This document shows positions 49,064 through 57,900 of a stretch of 64,000 bases of DNA, in pieces. Source of the DNA: Draconibacterium sediminis (GTDB lineage Bacteria > Bacteroidota > Bacteroidia > Bacteroidales > Prolixibacteraceae). The position numbers and the translations under genes were made by a program. Position 1 is the first letter of the stretch. Each line of letters starts with the position of its first letter. Where the stretch lies: positions 124,001 to 188,000 of the forward strand of contig NZ_JRHC01000008.1 in the NCBI RefSeq assembly GCF_000949475.1, read 5' to 3'. The notes under the pieces are model-generated. The model saw only the letters and a program-made list of their open reading frames with translations, was not told where the DNA came from and did no database searches.

Positions 49064-50899
49064 TTACATTACTTCGTCTTTTTCAACATACAGGTTTTCG
49101 ATGATGAATTCCTGTCTTTCGGGGGTGTTTTTACCCATGTAGTAGGATAACATTTCTGCCACCGATTCGTGCTTTTTCATTTGCACCGGATCGAGACGAA
49201 TATCCTTACCAATGAAATGTTTAAACTCGTCGGGCGATATTTCGCCCAATCCTTTAAATCGGGTTATTTCGGGTTTGCCACGTAATTTGTTTATGGCTTT
49301 TATCTTTTCTTCTTCTGAATAACAATAGTACGTTTTTTGTTTGTTGCGCACCCTGAACAGTGGCGTTTGCAAAATATAAACATGGCCCTTCTTAATCAAC
49401 TCGGGGAAAAACTGCAGAAAGAAAGTGATAAGCAGCAACCGAATGTGCATTCCGTCAACGTCGGCATCAGTAGCAATAATTACCTTGTTGTAACGCAGGT
49501 CTTCCATGCTTTCTTCAATATTCAACGCCGCCTGCAAGAGGTTGAATTCCTCGTTTTCGTAAACCACTTTTTTGGTGAGGCCAAAGGTGTTCAGCGGTTT
49601 TCCTTTCAAACTAAAAACGGCCTGAGTATTTACATCGCGCGATTTGGTGATCGATCCACTTGCCGAGTCTCCCTCGGTGATAAAGATGCTCGATTCTTCT
49701 TTCCGGTCACTTTTTTCGTTGAAATGAATACGGCAGTCGCGCAATTTTTTGTTATGCAGATTGGCTTTTTTGGCACGTTGCCGGGCCAGTTTTTTCACTC
49801 CTGAAATGGCTTTTCTTTCGCGCTCCGACTCCACAATTCGTCTCAGCAGCACTTCTGCCACTTCATGGTTTTTATGCAGGAAATTATCCAGCTCGGTTTG
49901 CAGGAAATTACCAACGTGTGCGCGCACCGACGGCCCATCGGGGCCAATATCTCTTGATCCGAGTTTGGTTTTGGTTTGCGACTCAAATACAGGCTCTTCT
50001 ACTTTAATGCTAACAGCCGCCACAATCGATGCCCGTATATCCGACGGGTCGAAATCCTTCTTATAAAAGTCCCTGATCGTTTTCACTAAAACTTCGCGAA
50101 AAGCCTGTAAGTGAGTCCCTCCCTGGGTGGTGTGCTGACCGTTAACAAACGAATAATAATCCTCCCCGTATTGATTACCATGTGTTATGGCAACTTCAAT
50201 ATCTTCGCCTCTGAGATGTATAATTGGGTAAATTGGGTCGTGATCCATATTTTCCTCGAGCAAATCACGCAATCCGTTGCGCGAGTAAAATTTTTCGCCG
50301 TTGTACTCAATGGTTAAGCCAGCATTCAGGAAGGTGTAGTTTTTCATCATATTCACGATATAATCGTTCATATAACGATACTTTTTAAACACTTCCACAT
50401 CGGGGACAAACCTCACCTCTGTTCCATTTTCCTCGTCGAGATTTTGATAATCTTTCTCGCCGGTTTTAACCCCCTGGCTAAAATATACTTCTTTAGCCAC
50501 GCCTTCGCGCACTGCTTTTATAGTAAAATCGGACGAAAGGGCATTTACGGCTTTTATACCAACACCGTTCAATCCCACCGATTTTTTGAAAACCTTATTA
50601 TCGTATTTTGCGCCGGTATTCATTTTGCTGACCACATCCACCAGTTTTCCCAGTGGAATACCACGGCCATAATCGCGGATGGTAACCAAATCCTGATCGA
50701 CATTTACAAGGATCTTTTTACCATGCCCCATCATAAATTCGTCGACAGAGTTATCCATCACCTCTTTCAACAAAACATAAATACCATCGTCGGCAGAAGT
50801 TCCGTCTCCGAGTTTACCAATATACATACCCGGACGTCGCCGGATGTGCTCCTGCCAATCTAATGTTTTAATTGCACCTTCGTCGTAGTTTGCGCTCAT
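49064..50899 (-). CDS. parE: DNA topoisomerase IV subunit B (GyrB/ParE family)
   Basis: The ATPase subunit of the topoisomerase. The 611-residue length and the TOPRIM-domain shape fit ParE. GHKL ATP-binding motifs are seen ([33 protein letters not shown]), then TOPRIM motifs ([23 protein letters not shown]). The start at 50899 gives the typical N-terminus ([27 protein letters not shown]). It is first in the parE-parC-aroK run, with a candidate promoter at 51015-51043. Confidence 0.94.
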   Translation of the reverse strand: MSANYDEGAIKTLDWQEHIRRRPGMYIGKLGDGTSADDGIYVLLKEVMDNSVDEFMMGHGKKILVNVDQDLVTIRDYGRGIPLGKLVDVVSKMNTGAKYDNKVFKKSVGLNGVGIKAVNALSSDFTIKAVREGVAKEVYFSQGVKTGEKDYQNLDEENGTEVRFVPDVEVFKKYRYMNDYIVNMMKNYTFLNAGLTIEYNGEKFYSRNGLRDLLEENMDHDPIYPIIHLRGEDIEVAITHGNQYGEDYYSFVNGQHTTQGGTHLQAFREVLVKTIRDFYKKDFDPSDIRASIVAAVSIKVEEPVFESQTKTKLGSRDIGPDGPSVRAHVGNFLQTELDNFLHKNHEVAEVLLRRIVESERERKAISGVKKLARQRAKKANLHNKKLRDCRIHFNEKSDRKEESSIFITEGDSASGSITKSRDVNTQAVFSLKGKPLNTFGLTKKVVYENEEFNLLQAALNIEESMEDLRYNKVIIATDADVDGMHIRLLLITFFLQFFPELIKKGHVYILQTPLFRVRNKQKTYYCYSEEEKIKAINKLRGKPEITRFKGLGEISPDEFKHFIGKDIRLDPVQMKKHESVAEMLSYYMGKNTPERQEFIIENLYVEKDEVM

Positions 50900-50929
50900 A
50901 CCTCAATCTCCAGAATCAACTTTCGAAAT

Positions 50930-51752
50930 TTATATGAACCCTGTGTTTTCAACGGTTTTGTGCTTACGGGACTTGGTTTTTAATTTAAGAAACACAGAAT
51001 TCACCCAATTGTCACAAATATAATCAAATCATCCACTTTGCAAGGGGTTTCGCGCCTGCAATAACTAACAATCACCCGTTGAAAAAGTGTGGATAAAATT
51101 AGGGATACGAGCGGGCGAAGAACCGCAACTCTTTCTATTCTAACCTACGGATTCGCAAAACATTTTTAGGTGTTCGCAACACCGACTTCCGGCCACCAAA
51201 CACCAGGCTATACCGATTAAATATCGAAATGAGCCTTTGGTTCGCTTACTCCCAAAGCCTCTTTCGTTTATTATCGGCATTAACTCCCGAATCAAGTTCG
51301 GGACAGGCTATTGCAATTTCACTGTTTCGCTTAAGGCTCACGTTGAAACGCAATTGGTATTATTTATTGACAGACAAAAGATTTAAGTCTAATTCAGCGT
51401 AAAATGCCGCGTATTTACTCTCCCTGATATCAATATCTATAGCTCGCACCATTCTATTGATACCTCGCAAGGCAATTTTAGCTGTAGGGGAGAATAAGAT
51501 ACAAGACAAAAAAAAGGAATATCGGGACCATCCTGAAAATTCAGGTAGAAGCAAAAAATATCTCAATCCAGAAGTTTCAGTATTGAATTTAACAATCAAT
51601 CATAAGCAAAATACTTTTGCCTTATCAGCCTGATTCGTCTTTGCTTTAAGGCAAAGATGAAGGCCGTCGGCAGACAAGAAATACCAGTCAATTTATAAAT
51701 TTGCCCAAAGGATTTCACGGGTGATCCATATCGGGTAATTTTCGGGGAACAA
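50930..51752. other. Gap of about 820 nt, with parE promoter and a low-confidence ORF
   Basis: Contains a candidate parE promoter (see next entry), a small hairpin CCCGAA/TTCGGG near 51285-51305 and another CTTTGC/GCAAAG at about 51642-51659. A 79-codon minus-strand ORF (51360-51599, ending YAELDLNLLSVNK) has no recognised family and I am not confident it is a gene. Confidence 0.5.
51015..51043 (-). promoter_or_regulatory. Candidate promoter of parE-parC-aroK
   Basis: On the minus strand, TATATTTG (51022-51015) matches TAnnTTTG and has a TTG at 51043-51041, 18 nt upstream. The leader to the parE ATG at 50899 would be about 110 nt. Confidence 0.45.
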
Positions 51753-53531
51753 TTAAATAATCCCCATTTTTTTCATCAGGAAAGTGGCATTCATGGTTTG
51801 GGTAACACCATCAGATAGTTTGTAGTCAAAAATCAGTTCGTTGTTTTCGATCCAGATTTCGAAACATTTATTGAAAACGTGTTGCGGAAGTTCGTTTTCC
51901 ATTTCACTCAGTTTTAAATCGTGCGTGGCAATCATTGCCGCACATGGCTGTTGCGCCAGCTTTCGCACCAACTCTTTCGAGCCGTTAAGTTTATCAACCG
52001 AATTGGTTCCTTTCAGCATTTCGTCGAGGATTACAAAGATCTGCTCGCCAGCCGCCAAACGATCGAGCACAGCTTTTATCCGTTTTAACTCGGCAAAGAA
52101 ATACGATTCATCTTTTAACAACGAGTCGGTTGTACGCATATTGGTATACAAATCAACCGGCCTTACTTTCATTGATGTGGCACAAACCGGCGCGCCAATT
52201 CCGGCTAACAAAATATTTGTACCCACGGTGCGCAGGAAGGTACTTTTACCTGCCATATTCGCCCCGGTAACGATCATTATTTTCGACCAGCCCTCGATTT
52301 CAATGTCATTATTTACCCGCTTGTCTTTCTTCAGCAAGGGATGGCCCAATTCGGTAGCACATAACGAAAAATCCTGATCTGTGATTTCCGGATATACAAA
52401 ATCGCTGTGATTATTGGCATAATTTGCCAGGCTGATTAAAGCATCCAGTTGGGCGATAATTTCGAGCCACTCGGCCAGCCGTCCGTGATTTTTATTGTGC
52501 CACACCCAGAGTTTGTATACACAACGAATATCCCAGATAAAAAGTCCGTTCAACACCACGCCAACCAAAATATTCTGCCGGTATTCGAATTCTTTCACCA
52601 GGCTTTTTAATTCGCCAAACACTTTCCCGGCCGACGGTTCTGTAACTTTGTTCTTCAAATTGCTGAGATAAGGAGATTGAAACTCTTTCTCTTCAATCTT
52701 TCGAAGCAACTGCATGTATTTGGCAAGCAGGTCAGACTTTCGACCAAAAAATCCGAAGTAATAATTCACCGGTTTTGTAAAGGCGAATAATAGCAGAAAC
52801 TGCACAAACACCATTGTCACCAGGTAAAAACTACTCACCCCCATTATTGATGGAATTGCGGCAAGAACAGTGATTGCCGGAACAATAAGGATCAACCATT
52901 TCAACAGCTTTGAATGCTTAAGTCCGAGCTCCATCTCCGACCACAACCGAATTTCGTTATACTGCACTTCGGTTTCCTGAAACAGGTTTCCTTCGGTTAA
53001 AAAATCGAGTCGCCACAATGGCATTCCTGCCAATTCTTTAATGGCTTCCTGGCGTTGCTCAATCGCCTCCTTTTCCTTTAATGGCTTTTGCAACCAATCA
53101 GCCAGGCGTTGACGCCCTTCAACAGTTGCCGTGCGGTTTAGGTACTGAAACAGCGAACCTTCGCCAAACAAATCCAGATCGTAAGCAAACGAATGCTCCA
53201 CGTTTAGAAATTGCTCGCCATTTTCAAAATGCAAAAAAGAATGATCCAGGGCCTTTAGCTCGTCTTCCAGCAATTTCGTTTTAACAACAAGGGTTTGCTT
53301 TATCTTATCGAGCTGAAGATTTCTTTTGATCAGCCAGAAAAAAAGCACAATTAAGGGAAGCGTGCCATACAGTGCCGTAATTTCCCAGCCAAGAATAATG
53401 GGCGGGAGAAATATGCCAACAAAGGCCACAAAACGATACCAGGCAAAACGTTTTACTTTAGCCGATATGCGCTGCAATTCATCGGTGTAAAACAAAAGTC
53501 GTTCGTAATAAAGTCTGGCAGGTTCACCCAT
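51753..53531 (-). CDS. MutS-related ATPase, C-terminal core without mismatch-recognition domain
   Basis: The 592-residue protein begins with two hydrophobic segments (RFVAFVGIFLPPIILGW and TLPLIVLFFWL, residues about 30-65), followed by a long coiled-coil region and a further hydrophobic pair (LLKWLILIVPAITVLAAIPS, about 208-250). The ATPase lies at about 420-592: Walker A TGANMAGKSTFLRTVG, Walker B ILDEMLKG, and ATHDLKL. It lacks the N-terminal mismatch-binding domain of MutS and the Smr domain of MutS2. The hydrophobic segments imply membrane association, an uncommon trait for MutS proteins but known for a Bacteroidota group. Its function is unknown. The ATG follows the PAP2 stop directly, so the two are translationally coupled. 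Confidence 0.82.
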   Translation of the reverse strand: MGEPARLYYERLLFYTDELQRISAKVKRFAWYRFVAFVGIFLPPIILGWEITALYGTLPLIVLFFWLIKRNLQLDKIKQTLVVKTKLLEDELKALDHSFLHFENGEQFLNVEHSFAYDLDLFGEGSLFQYLNRTATVEGRQRLADWLQKPLKEKEAIEQRQEAIKELAGMPLWRLDFLTEGNLFQETEVQYNEIRLWSEMELGLKHSKLLKWLILIVPAITVLAAIPSIMGVSSFYLVTMVFVQFLLLFAFTKPVNYYFGFFGRKSDLLAKYMQLLRKIEEKEFQSPYLSNLKNKVTEPSAGKVFGELKSLVKEFEYRQNILVGVVLNGLFIWDIRCVYKLWVWHNKNHGRLAEWLEIIAQLDALISLANYANNHSDFVYPEITDQDFSLCATELGHPLLKKDKRVNNDIEIEGWSKIMIVTGANMAGKSTFLRTVGTNILLAGIGAPVCATSMKVRPVDLYTNMRTTDSLLKDESYFFAELKRIKAVLDRLAAGEQIFVILDEMLKGTNSVDKLNGSKELVRKLAQQPCAAMIATHDLKLSEMENELPQHVFNKCFEIWIENNELIFDYKLSDGVTQTMNATFLMKKMGII

Positions 53532-54224
53532 TTATAAAACCTTATGAAAGTATAGTTGACTAACCACAAGAATAACCGTAAAAACCGACACAAAAAACAC
53601 TAAAGCCATAGCTCCGAATTGTTTGCGCGACAGCACCGTTTTTTCAATTTTTGGCGAGCGACCAAAGAAGAAATGGTTCTCGACAAACATCATCAGCCGG
53701 TACAAGGCCCAACCAATAAACCAACCAATTAGACCTCCGCAAATCAGGTCGAGCGGATAGTGCACACCTACATAGATACGCGAATAACAAAAAACCAGTA
53801 CCCAAGCCAGGGTTAAAAAATAGTAACTGCGATTTTTGAAAATTCGTGATGTTAACACCAGAATAGCAACCGAATTGGCCGCATGTGCCGATACAAAACC
53901 AAACTGTCCACCTTTCCCAAAGAATATGTGAACCAGGTGCGAAATTGCCGGATCGTGTGTTGGACGTAAGCGTTGAACAGAATCTTTTATCACATTCGAG
54001 AACTGATCAGTAGCTGTAATTAACAGCGCTATAGCAATTAATATCAATATTGATTTGCTACGGTAATTCTTGAAAATATAAAACAAAATGCTGGCAAAAA
54101 ACGGAATCCATGTTTCCTGACGTGTTATCAGTATTATCATGGTATCCCAAAATTCATTGTGGATTCCGTTCAGAAATAAAAAAACATCTTTATCCAGCTC
54201 CAGTATTGGTTGTAATAACTCCAT
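53532..54224 (-). CDS. PAP2-family membrane phosphatase
   Basis: The 230-residue protein has about five transmembrane helices and the type 2 phosphatidic-acid phosphatase signature: KDSVQRLRPTHD (motif 1), FVSAHAANS (motif 2) and SRIYVGVHYPLDL (motif 3), all intact. Likely substrates are lipid pyrophosphates such as undecaprenyl-PP, or phosphatidic acid; the sequence does not choose. Its ATG overlaps the obg stop (TAATG) and its own stop directly adjoins the mutS-like start, so obg-PAP2-mutS form a coupled operon. Confidence 0.88.
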   Translation of the reverse strand: MELLQPILELDKDVFLFLNGIHNEFWDTMIILITRQETWIPFFASILFYIFKNYRSKSILILIAIALLITATDQFSNVIKDSVQRLRPTHDPAISHLVHIFFGKGGQFGFVSAHAANSVAILVLTSRIFKNRSYYFLTLAWVLVFCYSRIYVGVHYPLDLICGGLIGWFIGWALYRLMMFVENHFFFGRSPKIEKTVLSRKQFGAMALVFFVSVFTVILVVSQLYFHKVL

Positions 54225-55213
54225 TAACTATTTAAAATTTCCCAGATTCGGTCTTTTAATTGTTGAATATTAAATCCTGAAACGGCAGAAAAAAACAAGT
54301 GCGGAATATCGCCCAGCTCCCTGCTAATTTCCTTCATCAGCTCTTCATCCAGCATATCGGCTTTACTGATGGTTAAAAAGCGCTGTTTGTCGAGCAGTTC
54401 AGGGTTATATTTTTCAAGCTCGTTGAGCAAAACTTTATATTCTTTCAGGTGGTCTTTACTGTCGGCCGGCACCATAAAAAGCAACATCGAGTTTCGTTCG
54501 ATATGCCTCAAAAAACGCAGTCCCAAACCTTTACCTTCGTGTGCGCCTTCAATAATTCCGGGAATATCGGCCATCACAAACGAACGTTGTTCGCGATGCC
54601 CCACAATACCCAAATTGGGCACAAGCGTGGTAAACGGATAATCGGCAATTTTTGGCTTTGCTGCCGAAACCACCGACAACAATGTTGATTTTCCGGCACT
54701 TGGAAACCCCACCAAACCAACATCGGCCAGCACTTTTAACTCCAGGATTTTCCAGCCTTCTACACCTTCTTCGCCGGGTTGCGCAAAACGAGGTGTTTGA
54801 TGGGTAGCCGTTTTAAAGTGATCGTTACCCAATCCTCCGCGGCCACCTTGCATCAGAATTTGCTCTTCGCCGTGTTTTGTAATTTCAAACAGGAATTCGC
54901 CGGTTTCCACATCGCGGGCAACAGTTCCCAGCGGTACCTCCAGATAAATATCTTCACCATCGGCACCGGTACTTCGTTGCTTCCCGCCCGGTTCGCCATG
55001 TCCGGCTTTAATGTGTTTCCGGAATTTCAGATGCAGCAATGTCCACATCTGCTCATTACCCACAAGGATAATATGGCCTCCACGACCACCATCGCCGCCA
55101 TCGGGGCCACCTTTGGCCACAAATTTCTCTCTGCGCAGATGCGCTGAGCCGGAACCTCCGTTACCCGACTGACAATGAATTCTTACGTAATCAACAAAAT
55201 TGGTCTCTGCCAT
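54224..55213 (-). CDS. obg: Obg GTPase
   Basis: Obg/CgtA is an essential ribosome-assembly and stress-related GTPase. The 329-residue protein has the glycine-rich Obg fold (about 1-158; [32 protein letters not shown]) and a G domain (P-loop [33 protein letters not shown]). It lacks the C-terminal OCT domain of many Obg proteins, ending at about residue 329, which is common in Bacteroidota. It is upstream of PAP2 in a coupled run; the adk terminator separates it from adk. Confidence 0.95.
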   Translation of the reverse strand: MAETNFVDYVRIHCQSGNGGSGSAHLRREKFVAKGGPDGGDGGRGGHIILVGNEQMWTLLHLKFRKHIKAGHGEPGGKQRSTGADGEDIYLEVPLGTVARDVETGEFLFEITKHGEEQILMQGGRGGLGNDHFKTATHQTPRFAQPGEEGVEGWKILELKVLADVGLVGFPSAGKSTLLSVVSAAKPKIADYPFTTLVPNLGIVGHREQRSFVMADIPGIIEGAHEGKGLGLRFLRHIERNSMLLFMVPADSKDHLKEYKVLLNELEKYNPELLDKQRFLTISKADMLDEELMKEISRELGDIPHLFFSAVSGFNIQQLKDRIWEILNS

Positions 55214-55244
55214 CTGATTTTTCCTGTTCGTTATCTGTACAAAT

Positions 55245-55286
55245 ATAAAAAAGGTGAGACACCTGTCCTACAACAGGCTTCTCACC
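55245..55286 (-). terminator. Terminator between adk and obg
   Basis: GGTGAGA/TCTCACC outer stem with an inner CCTGT/ACAGG stem (55253-55286). Read on the minus strand it is followed by a T-run, so it would end the hpt-adk transcript before obg. Partial read-through is possible. Confidence 0.7.
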
Positions 55287-55300
55287 CTTATAAGTAGATG

Positions 55301-55873
55301 TTATAATTTTTCTACAACTTCTTGTAATCTACCTGCAATTTCCTCAATGGTTCCCATTCCGTTAATATCGAAATGTTTTCCCTGTGGTTTGTAGTATTCG
55401 ATTAGAGGAAGTGTTTTTTCGGTGTAAACCGTGATGCGGTTTTCAATAATCGACTGGTTCTGATCATCGGAACGGCCCGAAACTTTTCCGCGGCTCAACA
55501 AACGATCGATCAATTCCTGTTTTTCAACCTGCAGGCAAAGCATACCCGAGATTGGCGTACCATTTTCGTTCAACAAAACATCCAGCGCTTTGGCCTGGTC
55601 AACGGTGCGCGGAAATCCGTCGAAAATAAAACCTTTCGCTTCTTTGTTTGCGTCGAGTTTACTTTTAATCATTCCAATCACCACTTCATCAGGAACGAGT
55701 TCTCCTTTATCCATGAAGTTTTTGGCTTCAATTCCAAGTGCTGTTCCTGCGGCAATTTCGCTTCGCAGCAAGTCGCCGGTCGACAAGTGGATCAATCCAA
55801 ATGATTTAATAAGAAATTCGGCCTGGGTTCCTTTTCCTGCCCCCGGTGGGCCAAACAATACGAGATTCAACAT
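55301..55873 (-). CDS. adk: Adenylate kinase
   Basis: It balances adenylate nucleotides (ATP + AMP to 2 ADP). The 190-residue short form has the P-loop GPPGAGKGTQ, the AMP-binding region (STGDLLRSEIAAGTALG) and the DGFPRT motif. The lid is short (SRGKVSGRSDDQNQSIIENRI) and lacks the zinc-binding cysteines of long forms. Only 16 nt separate it from hpt upstream on the same strand. Confidence 0.96.
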   Translation of the reverse strand: MLNLVLFGPPGAGKGTQAEFLIKSFGLIHLSTGDLLRSEIAAGTALGIEAKNFMDKGELVPDEVVIGMIKSKLDANKEAKGFIFDGFPRTVDQAKALDVLLNENGTPISGMLCLQVEKQELIDRLLSRGKVSGRSDDQNQSIIENRITVYTEKTLPLIEYYKPQGKHFDINGMGTIEEIAGRLQEVVEKL

Positions 55874-55889
55874 AATTTTTGGTTATTTT

Positions 55890-56429
55890 TTATTTCACTA
55901 CCGTGTAAATATCGATCAGATTTCTACCGTAGCCGTCGTAGTCAAGTCCGTAACCTACGATAAAATCATTCGGGATCTCTATTCCCACATATTTAAGATC
56001 TACTTCTTTCTGAAGCGCATCCGGTTTTAGCAACAAGGTTGCCACCTGCACTTCTTTTGGTTTCATTTGCTCCAATTGCTCCAAAATGTTGTTGATGGTA
56101 ATTCCGGTATCAACAATATCCTCCAAAACAACTACGGTTCGTCCTTCAATTTTTTCATTTAACCCAATCAGTTGTTTTACTTTTCCGGTTGTTGAATCGC
56201 CCTGATACGAAGCCAGTTTTACAAACGAAATCTCCGACTCAACAAAGTCGATCCGCTTATAAATTTCGGCGGCAAACATAAACGATCCGTTTAAGATGCA
56301 TAAAAAAAGCGGGTCTTTGCCGGCCAATTCTTTATTCATTGTGTCAGCCATTTGCTCAACAACTGAACGAATCTTCTCATATGGAATAAATAACTCAAAT
56401 TCTTTATCCAGGATTTTAACCTTCTTCAT
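55890..56429 (-). CDS. hpt: Hypoxanthine phosphoribosyltransferase
   Basis: It salvages hypoxanthine (and usually guanine) to IMP/GMP with PRPP. The 179-residue protein has the PRPP-binding motif VVVLEDIVDTGITI and the purine-binding end region (NDFIVGYGLDYDGYGRNL). The pairing with adk and the divergent purE make a small purine-metabolism neighbourhood. The start at 56429 gives the family N-terminus. Confidence 0.94.
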   Translation of the reverse strand: MKKVKILDKEFELFIPYEKIRSVVEQMADTMNKELAGKDPLFLCILNGSFMFAAEIYKRIDFVESEISFVKLASYQGDSTTGKVKQLIGLNEKIEGRTVVVLEDIVDTGITINNILEQLEQMKPKEVQVATLLLKPDALQKEVDLKYVGIEIPNDFIVGYGLDYDGYGRNLIDIYTVVK

Positions 56430-56517
56430 ATGTGGATTTGATTTTTATTAATTGCTAATTTGCTGTATTTTCGTGCTGAAAATAAAAAGATACAAAGTAA
56501 CAAATAAATTATAAAAC

Positions 56518-57024
56518 ATGACTCCAAAAGTTAGCATTATTATGGGCAGCACATCGGATTTAACGGTGATGGAAAAAGCTGCCAAATTGTTTGATGAGTT
56601 TGAAATTCCTTTCGAGATCAATGCTTTGTCGGCACATCGCACTCCGGAAGAAGTAGAACGCTTTGCCAAAGGAGCCAAAGACCGTGGTATTAAAGTTATA
56701 ATTGCGGGTGCCGGAATGGCGGCTCACCTGCCAGGCGTAATTGCAGCAATGACTCCGATTCCTGTAATTGGTGTTCCGATTAACGCCAGCTTATCAGGGT
56801 TTGATTCTATTCTTGCTATTTTGCAAATGCCTCCGGGGATTCCGGTAGCAACTGTTGCTGTTAACGGAGCTATGAATGCGGCTATTTTAGCCACACAAAT
56901 GATGGCCACCGGCGATGAAGAACTGATGAACAAACTGGTTGAGTACAAAGAGAACCTGAAGGAGAAAATTGTAAAGGCCAACCAGGAACTTTCGGAGGTA
57001 AAGTACAGATTTAAAACTAATTAA
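56518..57024 (+). CDS. purE: N5-carboxyaminoimidazole ribonucleotide mutase
   Basis: Class I PurE moves the carboxyl group in purine synthesis (N5-CAIR to CAIR). The 168-residue length is standard, with the phosphate-binding GSTSDLTVMEKAA and the SAHRTPE motif near residues 40-46, and the catalytic AGAGMAAHLPGV loop. purK is not adjacent. A terminator follows, overlapping the start of the next gene. It is divergent from hpt, sharing a roughly 90-nt intergenic region. Confidence 0.96.
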   Translation: MTPKVSIIMGSTSDLTVMEKAAKLFDEFEIPFEINALSAHRTPEEVERFAKGAKDRGIKVIIAGAGMAAHLPGVIAAMTPIPVIGVPINASLSGFDSILAILQMPPGIPVATVAVNGAMNAAILATQMMATGDEELMNKLVEYKENLKEKIVKANQELSEVKYRFKTN

Positions 57025-57053
57025 TTGTAGTTTACAATATTTTACTTAATTTT

Positions 57054-57081
57054 AAAGAGGTATTTTAATACCTCTTTTTTT
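57054..57081 (+). terminator. Terminator after purE, abutting the next start codon
   Basis: AAAGAGGTATT (57054-57064) pairs with AATACCTCTTT (57067-57077), 11 bp, then a T-run to 57081. The ATG of the PorV/Q-like gene is at 57082, so the hairpin occupies that gene's ribosome-binding region. Confidence 0.85.
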
Positions 57082-57900
57082 ATGCAAAAACCCTTTTACA
57101 TACTGCTGGTATATTTTACCATAATTGCTTTAACAGCCTCCCCGCAAAACTACACAGGAGGAGCACGTTCGGCTGCTCTTTCAGATGCTTTTATTTCTGT
57201 TTCCGACACCTGGAGCACCTTCCACAACCAGGCCACTTTAGCACAATTAAACCGGTTTTCTGCCGGTGTATATTACGAATCGAAATACGGAATTGATGAA
57301 TTTGCACTGGCAGCCACGAGTGTGGTTTTGCCAACCGGTGCCGGAACTTTTGGTTTAAGTTTTTACCAGTTTGGAAAAGGAACATTTAAGGAACATAAAA
57401 TTGGTTTTGCCTATGCCAAACAACTATCCGAACGTTTTAACGCTGCCGTACAATTCGACTACCTTGCACAACGTATGCCCGAAAATGCGGATGCCTTTTC
57501 GTTTGTTACGTTTGAGATTGGAGCAACCTATCAACTTACAGAACAAATAACCCTGGGCGCCCACACTTACAACCCGGTAAAAAACGGCTTCAATTACCCG
57601 GAAGAAAAAACCAAACTTCCGGCAGCTTATCGTCTCGGTGCTCATTATGCTTTTGCCGAACATGTGCTGGTGAGTCTGGAAACACAAAAAGAATCAGACC
57701 ACGATGTTGTGGTAAGAAGCGGACTGGAATTTATGCCACTTGAGAATCTGGCCTTACGTTTTGGAATTTCAGGCAGGCCGGTTCAATATACTGCCGGGCT
57801 GGGCTACAGTTTCAAAAATATCAGCACCGACATCGCATTCAGCTACCACGGGAATTTAGGATTTACACCATCAGTTTCCATTCAATACAACATCAAATGA
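57082..57900 (+). CDS. Outer-membrane beta-barrel protein, PorV/PorQ-like
   Basis: The 272-residue protein has a signal peptide (PFYILLVYFTIIALTASPQ) and the pattern GGARSAALSDAFISVSDTWSTFHNQATLA, as in PorV/PorQ and UPF0164 proteins. The rest is alternating beta-strands and ends in a hydrophobic-aromatic-like C-terminus. PorV and PorQ take part in T9SS, but this may be a paralogue with another role. The ATG immediately follows the purE terminator. It overlaps the next gene by 4 nt (ATGA), so the two are coupled. Confidence 0.75.
   Translation: MQKPFYILLVYFTIIALTASPQNYTGGARSAALSDAFISVSDTWSTFHNQATLAQLNRFSAGVYYESKYGIDEFALAATSVVLPTGAGTFGLSFYQFGKGTFKEHKIGFAYAKQLSERFNAAVQFDYLAQRMPENADAFSFVTFEIGATYQLTEQITLGAHTYNPVKNGFNYPEEKTKLPAAYRLGAHYAFAEHVLVSLETQKESDHDVVVRSGLEFMPLENLALRFGISGRPVQYTAGLGYSFKNISTDIAFSYHGNLGFTPSVSIQYNIK

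Noticed and set aside
51360..51599. 79-codon minus-strand open frame before the mutS-like gene
   Set aside because: No family resemblance and no visible promoter. It might be a gene remnant, but the sequence does not support a call.
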